Below, one piece after another: positions 1 to 10,200 of a DNA stretch of 64,000 bases. The first letter of the stretch is position 1. Each line of letters opens with the position of its first letter. The stretch comes from Tunturiibacter gelidiferens (lineage in GTDB: Bacteria > Acidobacteriota > Terriglobia > Terriglobales > Acidobacteriaceae). The stretch is from positions 1 through 64,000 of the forward strand of contig NZ_JACHEB010000007.1 of NCBI RefSeq assembly GCF_014201335.1, in the 5' to 3' direction. The position numbers were made by a program, and so were the translations under genes. The notes beneath the pieces are model-generated. The model searched no databases and was not told the DNA's origin. It worked only from the letters and a program-made list of their open reading frames with translations.

Positions 1-226
1 AGGACCAGATTCGCGAAAGGCGAAAATAGTATGACTTGCCCAACTACATGCCCTTGACACGGACCGGCCTTCTCATGGAAGGCCAATGCACTCATCGAAA
101 ACTGCTTAAGCGCCCCTCCAGGATTAGTCCTTTGAAACGCCCTTCTCATCCTTCGGACGATAGGTTGGCATCTCGGACCGTGGAAACTGAGCCCCTTTTC
201 GCACCCACCGGCACAAGGTCCAAAAC

Positions 227-769
227 TCAATCGAACAGTCTTCCCTCCTGAACGCCCGGATACCAAACCCTTTCGCCCTCCACCCGCGCGAACTCCGTTA
301 TCCCGTGCGGCCTCCGCGAACTCCCACCCTCCATCGTCACGAAGATGTCCTCCACCGGGCCCCCGCGAGCCAGCACGGCATCGCCAATCAACGACCGATG
401 GCACCTCCAGGGCACAGCCTCCGCACACATCACCACCGTCTGATCTAACTCCGGCAGCCCCATCAACCAATCGATCTCCGCAACAAACTCCGGCGTCTGC
501 ATATAGTCCGCATATCCCCGAAAGCTCTCATTCCGCCACCCCGTATTCACGCTGTCCTTCCGCGCTGCTCTCTTCCCACCCAGCCCCACCCGCCAAACCC
601 CGCGAATCCCAACCTCCTCCAGCGAAGCAAACAACCTCTCCTGCCCAAACTGCGGATACCTCTTCGACCCCGGATACCTCCTCACATCCACCAACGTGTG
701 ACACCCGTTCTCCCGCAGTGCCCGCAGAAACGCCTCCAGCTCCAGCGTCGAGTGTCCAATCGTCATCAT
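227..769 (-). CDS. DUF488 family protein
   Basis: A 180-residue soluble protein of the DUF488 family, whose biochemical role is not settled. It shows the family's N-terminal TIGHSTLELEAFL stretch, the VDVRRYPGSKRYPQF segment near residue 30, and the Cys/His-bearing motif CAEAVPWRCHRSLIGD near residue 114. Two adjacent ATG codons (769 and 766) follow a GAAGGG stretch, so either may start the protein. It lies downstream of the lon terminator on the same strand, and its upstream region is occupied by an interspersed repeat (800-963). Family assignment is firm; function is unknown. Confidence 0.85.
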   Translation of the reverse strand: MMTIGHSTLELEAFLRALRENGCHTLVDVRRYPGSKRYPQFGQERLFASLEEVGIRGVWRVGLGGKRAARKDSVNTGWRNESFRGYADYMQTPEFVAEIDWLMGLPELDQTVVMCAEAVPWRCHRSLIGDAVLARGGPVEDIFVTMEGGSSRRPHGITEFARVEGERVWYPGVQEGRLFD

Positions 770-799
770 CCCTTCACCACCGAAAAATAAAGTTCATCA

Positions 800-963
800 A
801 CGTGTCACATTTTTAGACGCCAAAAACATCCACTGCAAAAACACCACATCAGCCACGCAAATCACCACAACACCACCACAAAAACACCACACCAAAACAC
901 GCATTCGGCGCAAAACCCCTGCAAAAACGCCACTCCACCACAAAACAAAAAAACTTGCACCAA
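800..963 (-). repeat. Interspersed GTGGTG-rich element, copy A
   Basis: A non-coding stretch with short CACCAC/CCACAAAA runs on the plus strand. It is collinear with 35768-35932: the head (ACGTG-x-CAC-x-TTTTT), ACACCACATC at offset 40-41, AAACCCC at offset 113, GCAAAAAC at offset 121 and an A-rich end all occur at matching offsets. It sits between the lon terminator and the DUF488 start with its head nearest the DUF488 gene. A 68-codon minus-strand reading frame (797-1003) spans it, but its Trp/Val/Phe-rich composition reflects the repeat. Confidence 0.7.
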
Positions 964-999
964 AACAAAAAAAGAGCGGTCCGGCAACCGCCGAACCGC
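962..999 (-). terminator. Rho-independent terminator of lon
   Basis: Reading along the minus strand after the lon stop, a 10-bp stem (990-999 with 976-985, one G-T pair) with a 4-nt loop is followed by seven T residues. It ends lon transcription before the repeat and the DUF488 gene. Confidence 0.85.
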
Positions 1000-1019
1000 C
1001 CATTTTTTCTCAATCCGAA

Positions 1020-3470
1020 TTACACGGAAGCGTGAATAACCTCTTCGCGAACCACTTCATCCCGGACCTTCTCGACCTGCGTCTTCGGCAACGCTACCGC
1101 CAGCACGTCCTCAATACGAGTTGCGTAATGAAGCGTCACGCCCTCAATCTGATCCGGCGTTAAGTCCTCATCCACCTGCTGTTTGCAGTCCGTCGGCAGA
1201 ATCACATCCCGCACACCGGCGCGCTTTGCAGCGAGAAACTTCTCCTTGATTCCGCCAACCGGCAGCACATTGCCGCTCAGCGTAATTTCGCCCGTCATCG
1301 CCGTCAGCGGATGCACCGGAGTGTCCGTCAACAAACTCACCAGCGCAGTCGCCATCGTCACGCCAGCCGAAGGACCATCCTTCGGAATCGCACCGGCAGG
1401 CACGTGAATGTGCAGGTCGGTGTCCTTCGTAAAGTCTTCATCGAGCCCTAACGACGCGGCATTCGAGCGCACCCAGGTCAACGCGGCCTGCATGCTCTCC
1501 TTCATCACATCACCAATCTGACCAGTGATCGTGAAGCCGCCTTTGCCCTTCATCCGGTTCGCTTCGATAAACAAAACATCGCCGCCCGCCGGTGTCCACG
1601 CCAGTCCAACCGCAACGCCAGCCCGTTTGGTGCGTTCTGCAATCTCCGTATCCACGCGTACTTTAATACCACCAAGAAACTCGTGAACAACCTCCGGGGT
1701 AATCACAACCTTCTCCGTCTGACCCTCCGCGATCTTGCGCGCAACCTTGCGGCACACCGTTCCGATCTGCTGTTCGAGCTTACGAACACCAGCCTCACGC
1801 GTGTAGTGCCGCGCGATCAGATGAACGCTGTCCTTCGGAAATTCGATCTGCTCTTCCGTAATGCCGTTCTCTTTAATCTGCCGCGGAATAAGGTATTTGA
1901 TGGCGATATTCACCTTCTCCTCTTCCGTATAACCGGTCAGCTCAATAATCTCCATACGGTCCAGCAGCGGCCCCGGAATCGTATCCAGCTGGTTCGCCGT
2001 GCAGATGAACAACACCTTGCTCAGGTCGAATGGCTGATCGAGATAGTTATCCCGGAACGTATTGTTCTGCTCCGGATCCAGCGTCTCAAGCAACGCACTC
2101 GCAGGATCTCCCCTGAAGTCGCGTCCCAGCTTGTCGATCTCATCCAGCATGAACACGGGATCCTTCACCTCGACCCGCTTCAGATGCTGAATGATCTGCC
2201 CTGGCAGCGCGCCGATGTACGTTCTCCTGTGCCCGCGAATCTCCGCCTCATCATGCATGCCGCCCAGCGAAATACGCGAAAACTTCCGATCCAGCGCCTT
2301 CGCAATCGACCGCCCCAGCGACGTCTTACCCACGCCCGGAGGCCCAACGAAGCACAGAATCGGCCCCTTCATATCCGGCTTCAAGCGCCGCACAGAAAGG
2401 TAGTCGAGAATACGATCCTTCACTTTCTTCAGGCCGTAGTGATCCTCATCGAGAATCGCCTTCGCCTTCAGAATGTCCACCTCGCCCGAAGAGGTCTTCG
2501 ACCACGGCAGCACCGCCAGCCACTCCACATAATTACGCGTGAGCGAGTAATCCGCAGCAGCAGGATTCATCCGGCTCAGACGCCCAAGCTCTTTCAGAGC
2601 GTCCTTCTTCACGTCCTCCGGCATTCCCGCCGTCTCGATCTTCTCCTTCAACTCAGCGATGTCCTTCTGCGTGTCATCCACATCGCCCAATTCCTTCTGA
2701 ATCGCTTTCAACTGCTCGCGCAGATAATAGTCCCGCTGCGAAGACTGCACCGAATCCTGAACCTCGGTCTGAATCTTATTGCGCAGCTGCTGCACCTCCA
2801 GTTCCTTCGCGAGATGCTTATTAATGCGCTCCAGACGAGCCGACACATCCGGCGTCTCAAGCAGCTCCTGCTTGTCAGTCGTCGTCAAAAACGGCAGCGA
2901 CGAAGCAATAAAGTCCGCGAGCCGTCCAGGCTCATCGATGTTGATTGCGATCGTCTGCAGATCGTCGCTCAAAGTGGGAGACGATGTCACAATCTGCTGA
3001 AACTGGCTCACCACATTCCGTTGCAGAGCTTCCGCCTCGGGCGTCTGCTGCGGCTCTACATCGACAATCGACTCATACTCTGCGGTCATAAACGGCGTAA
3101 GTTGCACAAATTCGCCAAGATGGACCCGCTCATTGCCTTCAGTAAACACAAACAGGCTCTGGTTCGGCATCTTGACAACCTTATGAACCGTCGCCCGTGT
3201 ACCGGTAGCGAACAGATCCGCAGCCACTGGAGAATCCTGCCGCGCGTCCCGCTGCGCCACCACCAAAATGGTCTTCTCCTCGCCCAGCGACTGAATCAGC
3301 TGGATCGAGCTATCGCGTCCTACCGTCAGAGGCAGAACCGCATGGGGAAATAAAACGGTATCCCGTACTGGCAACACCGGAACAGGACGTTTTCCGACCG
3401 CTTCCGCGCCTGCCCCTTCACCGCTTTTCGTCGCCGTAGGTTGAATCACACTTACAAAGTCGCTTGGCAT
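1020..3470 (-). CDS. lon: ATP-dependent Lon protease
   Basis: Cytosolic AAA+ serine protease that degrades misfolded and regulatory proteins. From the preferred start it is 816 residues: N-terminal LON substrate-binding domain ([20 protein letters not shown]), a coiled middle region, Walker A GPPGVGKT near residue 376, Walker [11 protein letters not shown], and a C-terminal protease domain with the Ser-Lys dyad (S about 701 in PKDGPSAG, K about 742 in GGIKEK). The frame stays open to a GTG at 3566, but the ATG at 3470 follows AGAGG at 8 nt and begins a normal Lon N-terminus, so I prefer it. A strong terminator follows the stop. All hallmark residues are present. Confidence 0.96.
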   Translation of the reverse strand: MPSDFVSVIQPTATKSGEGAGAEAVGKRPVPVLPVRDTVLFPHAVLPLTVGRDSSIQLIQSLGEEKTILVVAQRDARQDSPVAADLFATGTRATVHKVVKMPNQSLFVFTEGNERVHLGEFVQLTPFMTAEYESIVDVEPQQTPEAEALQRNVVSQFQQIVTSSPTLSDDLQTIAINIDEPGRLADFIASSLPFLTTTDKQELLETPDVSARLERINKHLAKELEVQQLRNKIQTEVQDSVQSSQRDYYLREQLKAIQKELGDVDDTQKDIAELKEKIETAGMPEDVKKDALKELGRLSRMNPAAADYSLTRNYVEWLAVLPWSKTSSGEVDILKAKAILDEDHYGLKKVKDRILDYLSVRRLKPDMKGPILCFVGPPGVGKTSLGRSIAKALDRKFSRISLGGMHDEAEIRGHRRTYIGALPGQIIQHLKRVEVKDPVFMLDEIDKLGRDFRGDPASALLETLDPEQNNTFRDNYLDQPFDLSKVLFICTANQLDTIPGPLLDRMEIIELTGYTEEEKVNIAIKYLIPRQIKENGITEEQIEFPKDSVHLIARHYTREAGVRKLEQQIGTVCRKVARKIAEGQTEKVVITPEVVHEFLGGIKVRVDTEIAERTKRAGVAVGLAWTPAGGDVLFIEANRMKGKGGFTITGQIGDVMKESMQAALTWVRSNAASLGLDEDFTKDTDLHIHVPAGAIPKDGPSAGVTMATALVSLLTDTPVHPLTAMTGEITLSGNVLPVGGIKEKFLAAKRAGVRDVILPTDCKQQVDEDLTPDQIEGVTLHYATRIEDVLAVALPKTQVEKVRDEVVREEVIHASV

Positions 3471-3843
3471 TGAGTGTACCTCTATCAGATTATCCACTAT
3501 TCGATGCAGCAGGTCTTCATCTGGTCGCAAAGTATCGCCCTCACTCCGGAGATCGTGTCTCGTCACATTCCGTCATCGGCCATAACCCTATTCCCATCTG
3601 TGGTTAACTGGATTTAGAGAGACTTCTCCGGTCTCATCCCCAAATAAAACAAAAGGGCCTGTCCTAGTCCTGCCAATATCGGCCTAACCGGCGAGCAACG
3701 GGAGCTGAAATAGGAGACCGTCGCCGTACATCGTTCACCATCAACTCACGGTAATGGGGATGCTACGCTTCCACCTGCCGTCGCGCCACTATCGGCCAAA
3801 GCCCAAGATTCACCAAGTCTGAACCAGCTGGCTCCTGCCCCTT
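3471..3843. other. Intergenic gap between pheA and lon
   Basis: No gene is evident. It should carry the lon promoter and the 3' end of pheA. A weak 7-bp inverted pair (CGGTCTC/GAGACCG) about 90 nt apart is the only structure seen; no heat-shock operator such as CIRCE is visible. Confidence 0.5.
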
Positions 3844-4683
3844 CTAGGCCGCCCGGTACCGCCCCAGTACCTTCACCATTCGGGAGTGCTCGCGCAGCGC
3901 ACCCAAAGCGGCTTCGGCCTTCGCCGTCGAATCAAACCGCACGTCGACGTAGAAAACGTACTCCCACGGGCTCCCCGGCACCGGCCTGGACTCAATCTTC
4001 GTCAGGTCCACCCCGGCCTCCGCCAGTCGCTGCAAAGCAGTCACCAGCGTTCCCGGACGATTTTCAATGGCGAACGCCAAACTCATCTTGTTCTCGGCCA
4101 TTATGCCGGCTTCGTCCAAAGTCGCGCCGTCAGCCCGCACCAGATAAAACCTGGTGTAGTTCTCGGCGTGATCCTCGACGCCAGCTACGACCACTTCGGC
4201 GCCGTACTCCGTTGCCGCCAGCATCGGAGCGATTCCCGCCACATCACGCAGACCCGCCTCCATAACGTGCTTCACACTTCCCGCAGTGTCATAAAAGGGA
4301 ATTACCTCCAACTCAGGATGCGAAGCCAAAAATCGCCGGCACTGCGACAACGCGACCGGATGTGACATCACCCTTCTCACGTCCTCCGACTTCACGCCGG
4401 GCATTGCAATCACATTGTGCCGAATCCGCAGTAAGCTCTCTCTTACAATCTGCACCGGCGAATCCAGTAGCAGATCGTAGTGTTCGGCAACCGACCCATG
4501 CAAACTGTTTTCGATCGGCAGCACCGCCGCATCGACCTCCCCCGCGGCCACCTTCGCCAGCACCTGAACCGATAGGGTGCACGCGATGATCTCTAAATGC
4601 CCAAGGTTGCCCAGCATCTCGACGGTCGCCATGTGGCTATTCGAGCCCAACTCCCCCTGAATCGCCACCTTCAATCCAACCAC
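3844..4683 (-). CDS. pheA: Prephenate dehydratase
   Basis: Converts prephenate to phenylpyruvate in phenylalanine synthesis. The 279-residue protein has a PDT domain (about 1-185) with the catalytic TRF motif at residues 177-179 (NYTRFYLV), then an ACT regulatory domain (about 200-275) with the ESRP motif that forms the Phe-binding site in the family. No chorismate mutase domain is fused, so it is the monofunctional form. The start is GTG with a weak ribosome site (GCGAG). It lies alone on the minus strand upstream of lon with about 370 nt between, so it is probably a separate transcript. Confidence 0.94.
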   Translation of the reverse strand: MVGLKVAIQGELGSNSHMATVEMLGNLGHLEIIACTLSVQVLAKVAAGEVDAAVLPIENSLHGSVAEHYDLLLDSPVQIVRESLLRIRHNVIAMPGVKSEDVRRVMSHPVALSQCRRFLASHPELEVIPFYDTAGSVKHVMEAGLRDVAGIAPMLAATEYGAEVVVAGVEDHAENYTRFYLVRADGATLDEAGIMAENKMSLAFAIENRPGTLVTALQRLAEAGVDLTKIESRPVPGSPWEYVFYVDVRFDSTAKAEAALGALREHSRMVKVLGRYRAA

Positions 4684-4833
4684 CTCGCGTATCCGTATGT
4701 GCTCGATCCATATTTTATTCCCTTTGGCAACCCCCTCGACGAACCCGGCAACTTACCACAAGAAGGATCTGAATTCTTGAATGCCATCACGGCGAACCGG
4801 GAAGTAAATCCGGCAATCGTCTAGGAGAACGAC

Positions 4834-4983
4834 ATGCTTTGGACTATCACCATCATTCTTTTCATTCTCTGGGTCGTCGGGCTTGTGAGCAGCTATACCC
4901 TCGGCGGTTGGATTCACATCCTTCTGGTCCTTGCCATCATCGTTCTCATCTTCAACTTGATGTCAGGAAGACGAGCCCTCTAA
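4834..4983 (+). CDS. Small lmo0937-family membrane protein
   Basis: A 49-residue protein starting MLWTITIILFILWVVG, with two hydrophobic segments (about 2-20 and 28-43) separated by a SSYTLGGWIH turn and ending in a basic GRRAL tail. This pattern fits the lmo0937 family of tiny membrane proteins, whose role is unknown. An ideal AGGAG lies 6 nt before the ATG. It sits 54 nt upstream of a CsbD-like gene on the same strand; small membrane proteins of this kind are often found beside general-stress genes, so co-expression in stress is a reasonable inference. Confidence 0.85.
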   Translation: MLWTITIILFILWVVGLVSSYTLGGWIHILLVLAIIVLIFNLMSGRRAL

Positions 4984-5037
4984 CCACGGCCGTAGGTGAA
5001 CAGCCCTCCCTCTCACCACAAGCGTAAGGAGTAAACC

Positions 5038-5373
5038 ATGAACACAGAAAAAGTAGAAGGTAAGTTCGACCAGGTAGCAGGCAAAATCAAGCAGAGCGTA
5101 GGCGAAGCAGTAGGTAATCAAAAACTCGCCAACTCCGGCGTAGCAGATCAGGTGAAAGGTGCCGCCAAGGAAACATGGGGCAATGCCAAAGATGCTGCTG
5201 CGGTAGCAAGCGATGACGCCCGCGCTCACACCGACGTTGGAACCGAAGACTACAAAGAACGCGCTGAGGATACCGCTCACAACACACGCGAAAAAATAGC
5301 GGCGACGGCCCAGCACGTCAAAGATAGCGTCAATGAAAAATTAGACAACTTCAAACGCGAACATCGCAGCTAA
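5038..5373 (+). CDS. CsbD family stress protein
   Basis: A 111-residue, highly charged, cysteine-free soluble protein. The first 60 residues are a CsbD domain (MNTEKVEGKFDQVAGKIKQ, then a GNQKLANSG turn and QVKGAAKETWGNAKD); the rest is an Ala/Asp/Lys-rich extension likely to form a long amphipathic helix. CsbD-type proteins are abundant general-stress proteins with no known enzyme activity. AAGGAG precedes the ATG, and a terminator follows 26 nt after the stop. Confidence 0.9.
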   Translation: MNTEKVEGKFDQVAGKIKQSVGEAVGNQKLANSGVADQVKGAAKETWGNAKDAAAVASDDARAHTDVGTEDYKERAEDTAHNTREKIAATAQHVKDSVNEKLDNFKREHRS

Positions 5374-5395
5374 GCAAAGTCGAAATGCTCTCCCC

Positions 5396-5423
5396 AAAAG
5401 GCCCGCGACATGCGGGCCTTCTA
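5396..5423. terminator. Bidirectional terminator between csbD-like gene and ubiA-like gene
   Basis: GGCCCGC (5400-5406) pairs perfectly with GCGGGCC (5412-5418) around a 5-nt loop. TTCTATTT follows on the plus strand and TTTT on the minus strand, so it can end both converging transcripts. It directly abuts the stop codon of the prenyltransferase. Confidence 0.75.
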
Positions 5424-6287
5424 TTTGCGCATTAGGACATCTGCCGCGACAAACACAAAGAACACTACCGAAATCACGCCGTTCAGCGTAAAGAAAGCCG
5501 CATTCATTCGGCGCAGGTCCTTCGGCGAAATAATCGAGTGCTCATACAACAGCAGCCCCGTAACGAGCGCCACGCCAAACATCGCGATCCGTCCCAACCC
5601 GAACAATTCCATCAGCCAGCAGAGCATCAGCAGCATCCCCACGTGCATCAAGCGCGCAATCCAGAACGCGGCCGTAATGCCAAACGCCTGAGGCACACTG
5701 TTCAATCCAACGCTACGATCATGCTCGAAATCCTGACATGCGTAGAGCACATCAAATCCCCCGACCCACAGCAACACTGCAGCCGTCAACACGATGATTC
5801 TTATGTCCAGCGATCCCCTCACCGCGATCCAAGCTGCCGAAGGCGCGATTCCCAGCGCCAATCCCAACACAAGGTGTGACCACCGAGTAACACGCTTCAT
5901 GTAGCTGTAGACCAGCACCACCAGCAGCGCAACAGGAGCAAGTTCCAAGGTCAACCGGTTCAGCATCGCAGCACCCAGTACGAAGAGCGCAATCGACACC
6001 ACCACAAATCCCGCAACGAACCCATTGCTCAATGTGCCCGCAGGCAAAGCCCTCATCGCTGTACGCGGATTGGCCGAATCCAGCTGCGCATCCGCCAGCC
6101 GATTGAACGCCATCGCCGCAGACCTGGCAGCCACCATGCAAACAATAATCCAGCCCAGGACTCGCAGTGTCGGCCAGCCACCCGCTGCCAGTATTGCTCC
6201 TGTCAGCGCAAACGGCAGCGCAAACACCGAATGCTCCCACTTGATCATCTCAAGCGTTACAACCGTACTCTTCCACAACGATGCCAT
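5421..6287 (-). CDS. UbiA-family polyprenyltransferase (MqnP/UbiA type)
   Basis: An integral-membrane prenyltransferase of 288 residues with about eight or nine hydrophobic helices. The first Asp-rich motif is NRLADAQLDSANPRT near residue 62 and the second is DFEHDRSVG near residue 197, flanking YACQD. This NRx2D form with NPRT resembles the UbiA-like/MqnP branch that attaches a polyprenyl chain in quinone synthesis, menaquinone by the futalosine route in the MqnP case. No other quinone gene lies nearby, so the exact substrate cannot be read from context. GGAGAG lies immediately before the ATG. Confidence 0.85.
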   Translation of the reverse strand: MASLWKSTVVTLEMIKWEHSVFALPFALTGAILAAGGWPTLRVLGWIIVCMVAARSAAMAFNRLADAQLDSANPRTAMRALPAGTLSNGFVAGFVVVSIALFVLGAAMLNRLTLELAPVALLVVLVYSYMKRVTRWSHLVLGLALGIAPSAAWIAVRGSLDIRIIVLTAAVLLWVGGFDVLYACQDFEHDRSVGLNSVPQAFGITAAFWIARLMHVGMLLMLCWLMELFGLGRIAMFGVALVTGLLLYEHSIISPKDLRRMNAAFFTLNGVISVVFFVFVAADVLMRK

Positions 6288-6354
6288 CTCTCCATCGTAA
6301 AAGAGTCATGCCACACCCACCTAATCGACGAGGCGCAAACGCCGGTAAACCGAT

Positions 6355-7161
6355 CTATTTGTCCGATTTCTCCGCCTCACCACCAACCACTTCCAGATTG
6401 TTCACCACCTTGAACACACCAGGGACGCCATTCGCCCGTATATTCGCCACATCCTTATCCGATTGGCTATCCACCACTCCCGACAGAGTCACATTCCCAT
6501 TCACCACCGTAATCCGAATCGGCTTCGCCGGATCGATAGCATATTTGTTCAACTGCGGAAAACCATAAATCGCCCGTGCCTCTGCCAATCGAATCCGATC
6601 ATCCATCGGCGACACAGGTGCCACCTCCACGTTGTCGATCACGTCCTTCACCCCCGGATAGTTCTCGACCAGGCTAAGCGCAGAATCCTTATCCGTAGGC
6701 CCATACGCAATACCGCCCAGTGTCACAACGCCCTTGTCGACCCCGATCGTAAGCGCATTGAACGCCGTCGTGTTATATCCCACCCGGTCATACGCGAGCT
6801 TCTCCGCCAACTTATTCCGCAGAGTTACATCGTCAACCTCTGGCCCCGCAACCTCAATCAGGTTTTCGACACCCTTCACATTCTTGCGATGGTGTGCGCG
6901 ATCGTCCGCATCCATCTTTGCGCTGTAAAGCTCCACCGTTCCCGTCAACGTCACGACGCCGTTCTGCACTGAACTCTTCACATCTTTGAACCGCTTGCTA
7001 TCCAGCGACTTCGTTACATCCGCCTGAATCTGCGCATCGTTCGGCCCTGTGCTAACACTACTGGCCGCGCTTTGCGCCACGCCAATCGATGACCCGCCCA
7101 GCATAGCCAGACCGGCAAATCCCAGCGCACAGACGCATGCAAAATTCTTCACGCTCTTCAT
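6355..7161 (-). CDS. Exported protein with three BON domains
   Basis: About 268 residues from the preferred ATG at 7161, which follows GGAGG at 5 nt and begins a signal peptide (MKSVKNFACVCALGFAGLAM ending near GVAQS). Three BON domains follow, recognisable by repeats of the VVTLTGTV / VVTLGGIA / NVTLSGVV type with VKxVxNxxEV ends. BON domains occur in periplasmic proteins such as OsmY and are thought to bind envelope surfaces. The frame extends to 7233 but that extension lacks a ribosome site. It lies 84 nt downstream of the TamB-like gene, consistent with an envelope role. Confidence 0.85.
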   Translation of the reverse strand: MKSVKNFACVCALGFAGLAMLGGSSIGVAQSAASSVSTGPNDAQIQADVTKSLDSKRFKDVKSSVQNGVVTLTGTVELYSAKMDADDRAHHRKNVKGVENLIEVAGPEVDDVTLRNKLAEKLAYDRVGYNTTAFNALTIGVDKGVVTLGGIAYGPTDKDSALSLVENYPGVKDVIDNVEVAPVSPMDDRIRLAEARAIYGFPQLNKYAIDPAKPIRITVVNGNVTLSGVVDSQSDKDVANIRANGVPGVFKVVNNLEVVGGEAEKSDK

Positions 7162-7245
7162 ACCCTCCTCCGGAACTCTTAGCGCCGCGATAACGACGTG
7201 AAGCCTTATCGGTACACACATACGATGCAGCATCCGCTCAGCGCG

Positions 7246-10200
7246 CTAACGATACCTTTTCCGCAGCTTGTAAACAATACTGAATACGCCTGATTCATCA
7301 CGCCCCACGACAATCGAGTTGTCGTGATTCAGGTCATACTGCACCTGAATCAACTGCTGCGCCGAAGTATTTACATTGGTCGCAAACGTAGCGGTAATCT
7401 GCCGCGACAGCTGCTGCTGCACAGTAATCCTCGCTGACGACCCGCCCAGCGTTCCCACAAACGCCGGATCGATCTTCACGCTACCCACACCGAACAGTTT
7501 CTCTACGCGATTGCTCACCGTAGCGTTCAACGCACCACCCAGCAGCGCACTCGTCGTCGGATCGGTCCCCTGCTGAGCCTGCCGCTCCTGATAAAGCTGA
7601 GCCTCCTCCTGCGTCCTGCCCAACGCCAACAACGCAAATACATCCGACTCGCTCAGCGGTGGCTCCGACCGATACGTTGGCTTCAGGTTCGTCGCCGTCC
7701 CATGCAGCCCGATCGTAATATCGTAGTTTTCCACCTGAGCCGTCGCGTCCAGATCAATAATCGGATCGATCCGTACCGGGTTCGTAAAATAGATCTCTCC
7801 GCGCTGTAGCTGATACTTCGTGCCCGCAAACGTCGCACTCCCTTCATTGATCTCAATACGCCCCAGCACAGAAGGCACCGCTGCTGTTCCGCGAATCTGC
7901 AGATCCACGATCCCGGCCAGTTTGGCGTATGAATTCTGAAAGTCCAGCTGCGGCGCACTCGTCACATGCACGTCGAGCCGAATCTTGTTTGCCGGCGTGT
8001 TCGGATCAGGCGGCGGAGCCACACCACCCGCGGAACCGAACGCCGCAAAATCCACGTCCGCTCCCACGCCAAACCGTGTAATCAAAATCGTTCCACTCAA
8101 CAACGCGCTATCCGGCGCGCCCTGCAGCTTCAGATTCGCGTTCGCCGTCGCGCTCAACCCATACAACCGCACCCGAACGACATCGCCCGTCGCCGAAAGA
8201 TCAGCGTACAAACCCTTCTTGTAGCGAATGAATCCACCGAGTTTCAGCGTGCCCCCGCCGGTCGTCGCGGTCAGGCTCTGTACCTGCAGCCGGTCGTCGT
8301 TGAACACCAGTGTGCCGTTCATATTACTCAACCCATTCGGTACACCATCGACCGCAACATTCACGTTGTCGAACTGCACCTTCCCCCCCAGTTGCGGATT
8401 CATCACGTACCCGCCGGCACTCACGGTGAACTCCACCTTGCCAGTCGAAATAATGTCCGAATCGAAGGTGTGAAGCAGCGTCATGCTCACATTTCCGGTC
8501 GCGCTCACATCCAACTTGCCCCCCTTCGGATCCGTCGACCCAAACAGCTGCCCCGTCCCCTTCGCCCGCATATCCGTATCCTGCCCGGTAATATGAACCT
8601 GATCGAGGGTCGCCAAACCATCGCGCAGCCCCACGCGCAGCGGCTCAGCCGCCTTCAGCTCTATTCCCTGCAGCTTTACATCCACCTGGCTGAACTCTGC
8701 TTCCCCACTTAGCGCCTTCGGTGTCTTCAACGGCCCACTCACTGTAGCTGTTCCATTGATCAAGGATTGCGCCTTCATCGTCCCCGGTCCAAACATCGCC
8801 AACGGCCTTCCGATATCCAGTCCCGACAGCGTCATCTTCGCCTGCATGTGGTAATCACCATCCAGTCGCGTCTGCCCCAAAGCTTCCAGTTTCGCCCCCA
8901 CCAGGGTCGAATTCGCCGTGAAGTACACGATGTCTCCCTGGCTATGCGCCTCCACCGCGGCCTCGCCAATCCCCTGTCCCCGATAAGTCACGCCACGCAG
9001 CGTTACATTCGCCTTCAACCCGGGCTGCGTCAGGGTTCCATTCGCATCTGCAACCAGGTTCACCGTACCGTCCACCTCGCTCTCGGTCTTCTTCACCGTC
9101 TCGAACTTCGACAGCAAAATATCGTGCCCCTCCACATGCCCATGCAGACGATCCGTGCCCATGTCGTATCCGCCATCACCTGCAATCTGCATACCATGCA
9201 GCCGCAAGACCACATTCTTGGCTTCCAGATCTCTCCCCTGCACCGACACATCCGCCACAGCCGACTCATAGGGCTCTCCATAAGAGACACCATTCATCAA
9301 CGAGAGGTGGCCCTCCCCACTCAAACTCCTCAGCGTTCCCACTGCATGGCCATTCAACGCAACCAATCCCGTCAGCGGTACCTTCTCCTGCTGCCCCGCG
9401 ATCTGCAAAACGTCGACAACCTGCGCATTCGCCAGCTGCGCCTTCGCATCCAAAGACATCCCGTCATCCCACAGATAGGTCGCAACCCCGCGCGGCGACA
9501 CAACCTTACGTGGCGCGATCTTACCCTCCAGATTCAACACTGCAGTCCCACGCTTGATCGTCGAACTCGCCACGATCACTCCACTGTTCGGCGAGTACTC
9601 TGCATCCGTCACCACCGAATCAATCAGCACATCCGTCGTTCCCAAGGCGAACTCCGCGTTCGTCGCCTGTAGATGCCCCTTCACATCCAGATTCGCAATC
9701 TTCCCTTGCGCCGTTCCATTGAACTGCATCGCGCCATGCAGCAGTACCGGAATCGCCGCCGTACCCCGCTTTCCATTTCCCTCCAGGTCCAGCGTAGTCA
9801 GCAACTGGTTGTACTCCGACAGATCCCGCACCGTCATATCTACTCGCAGATCAGTCAGCGGGTCACCCTCATTCACCCCCAATATTCCCGACGCCTCAAA
9901 GTTCGTCTCTGGCATCTGCAGCGTGATCCGTTGAATCCGTACCGTCTCATTCTTCCCTGAGTAATGCGCAAGCGCCAGCCCCGTCACGGGCACATCATTC
10001 AACGCTCCCCGCCGTTTCACCCCCGTCGGCGCAAACGTCAAATTCCCATCCACCTCCACCGTCTCGTCGATGTTCTTCGCCGGCCCACCCCATTCCACCT
10101 TCACCGGTCCGCTCACAGCCGTGTCGAATCCCAGATCGCCATAGTTCACAGGCGCCGTCACATCCATGATCGTTCTCAGCGGAATCTTGTTCACCGTTGC

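Noticed and set aside
36..251. A 71-codon plus-strand frame at the left edge
   Set aside because: No ribosome site, no recognisable domain, and its end overlaps the DUF488 gene. Only a 7-bp hairpin (66-84) is seen in this stretch.
797..1003. A 68-codon minus-strand frame rich in Val, Phe and Trp
   Set aside because: It overlaps the interspersed element and the lon terminator; the protein composition is explained by the GTGGTG repeats.
1683..3353. A 556-codon plus-strand open frame opposite lon
   Set aside because: It mirrors the lon coding strand, has an Arg/Leu/His-rich composition typical of antisense frames in GC-rich genes, and has no domain or ribosome site.
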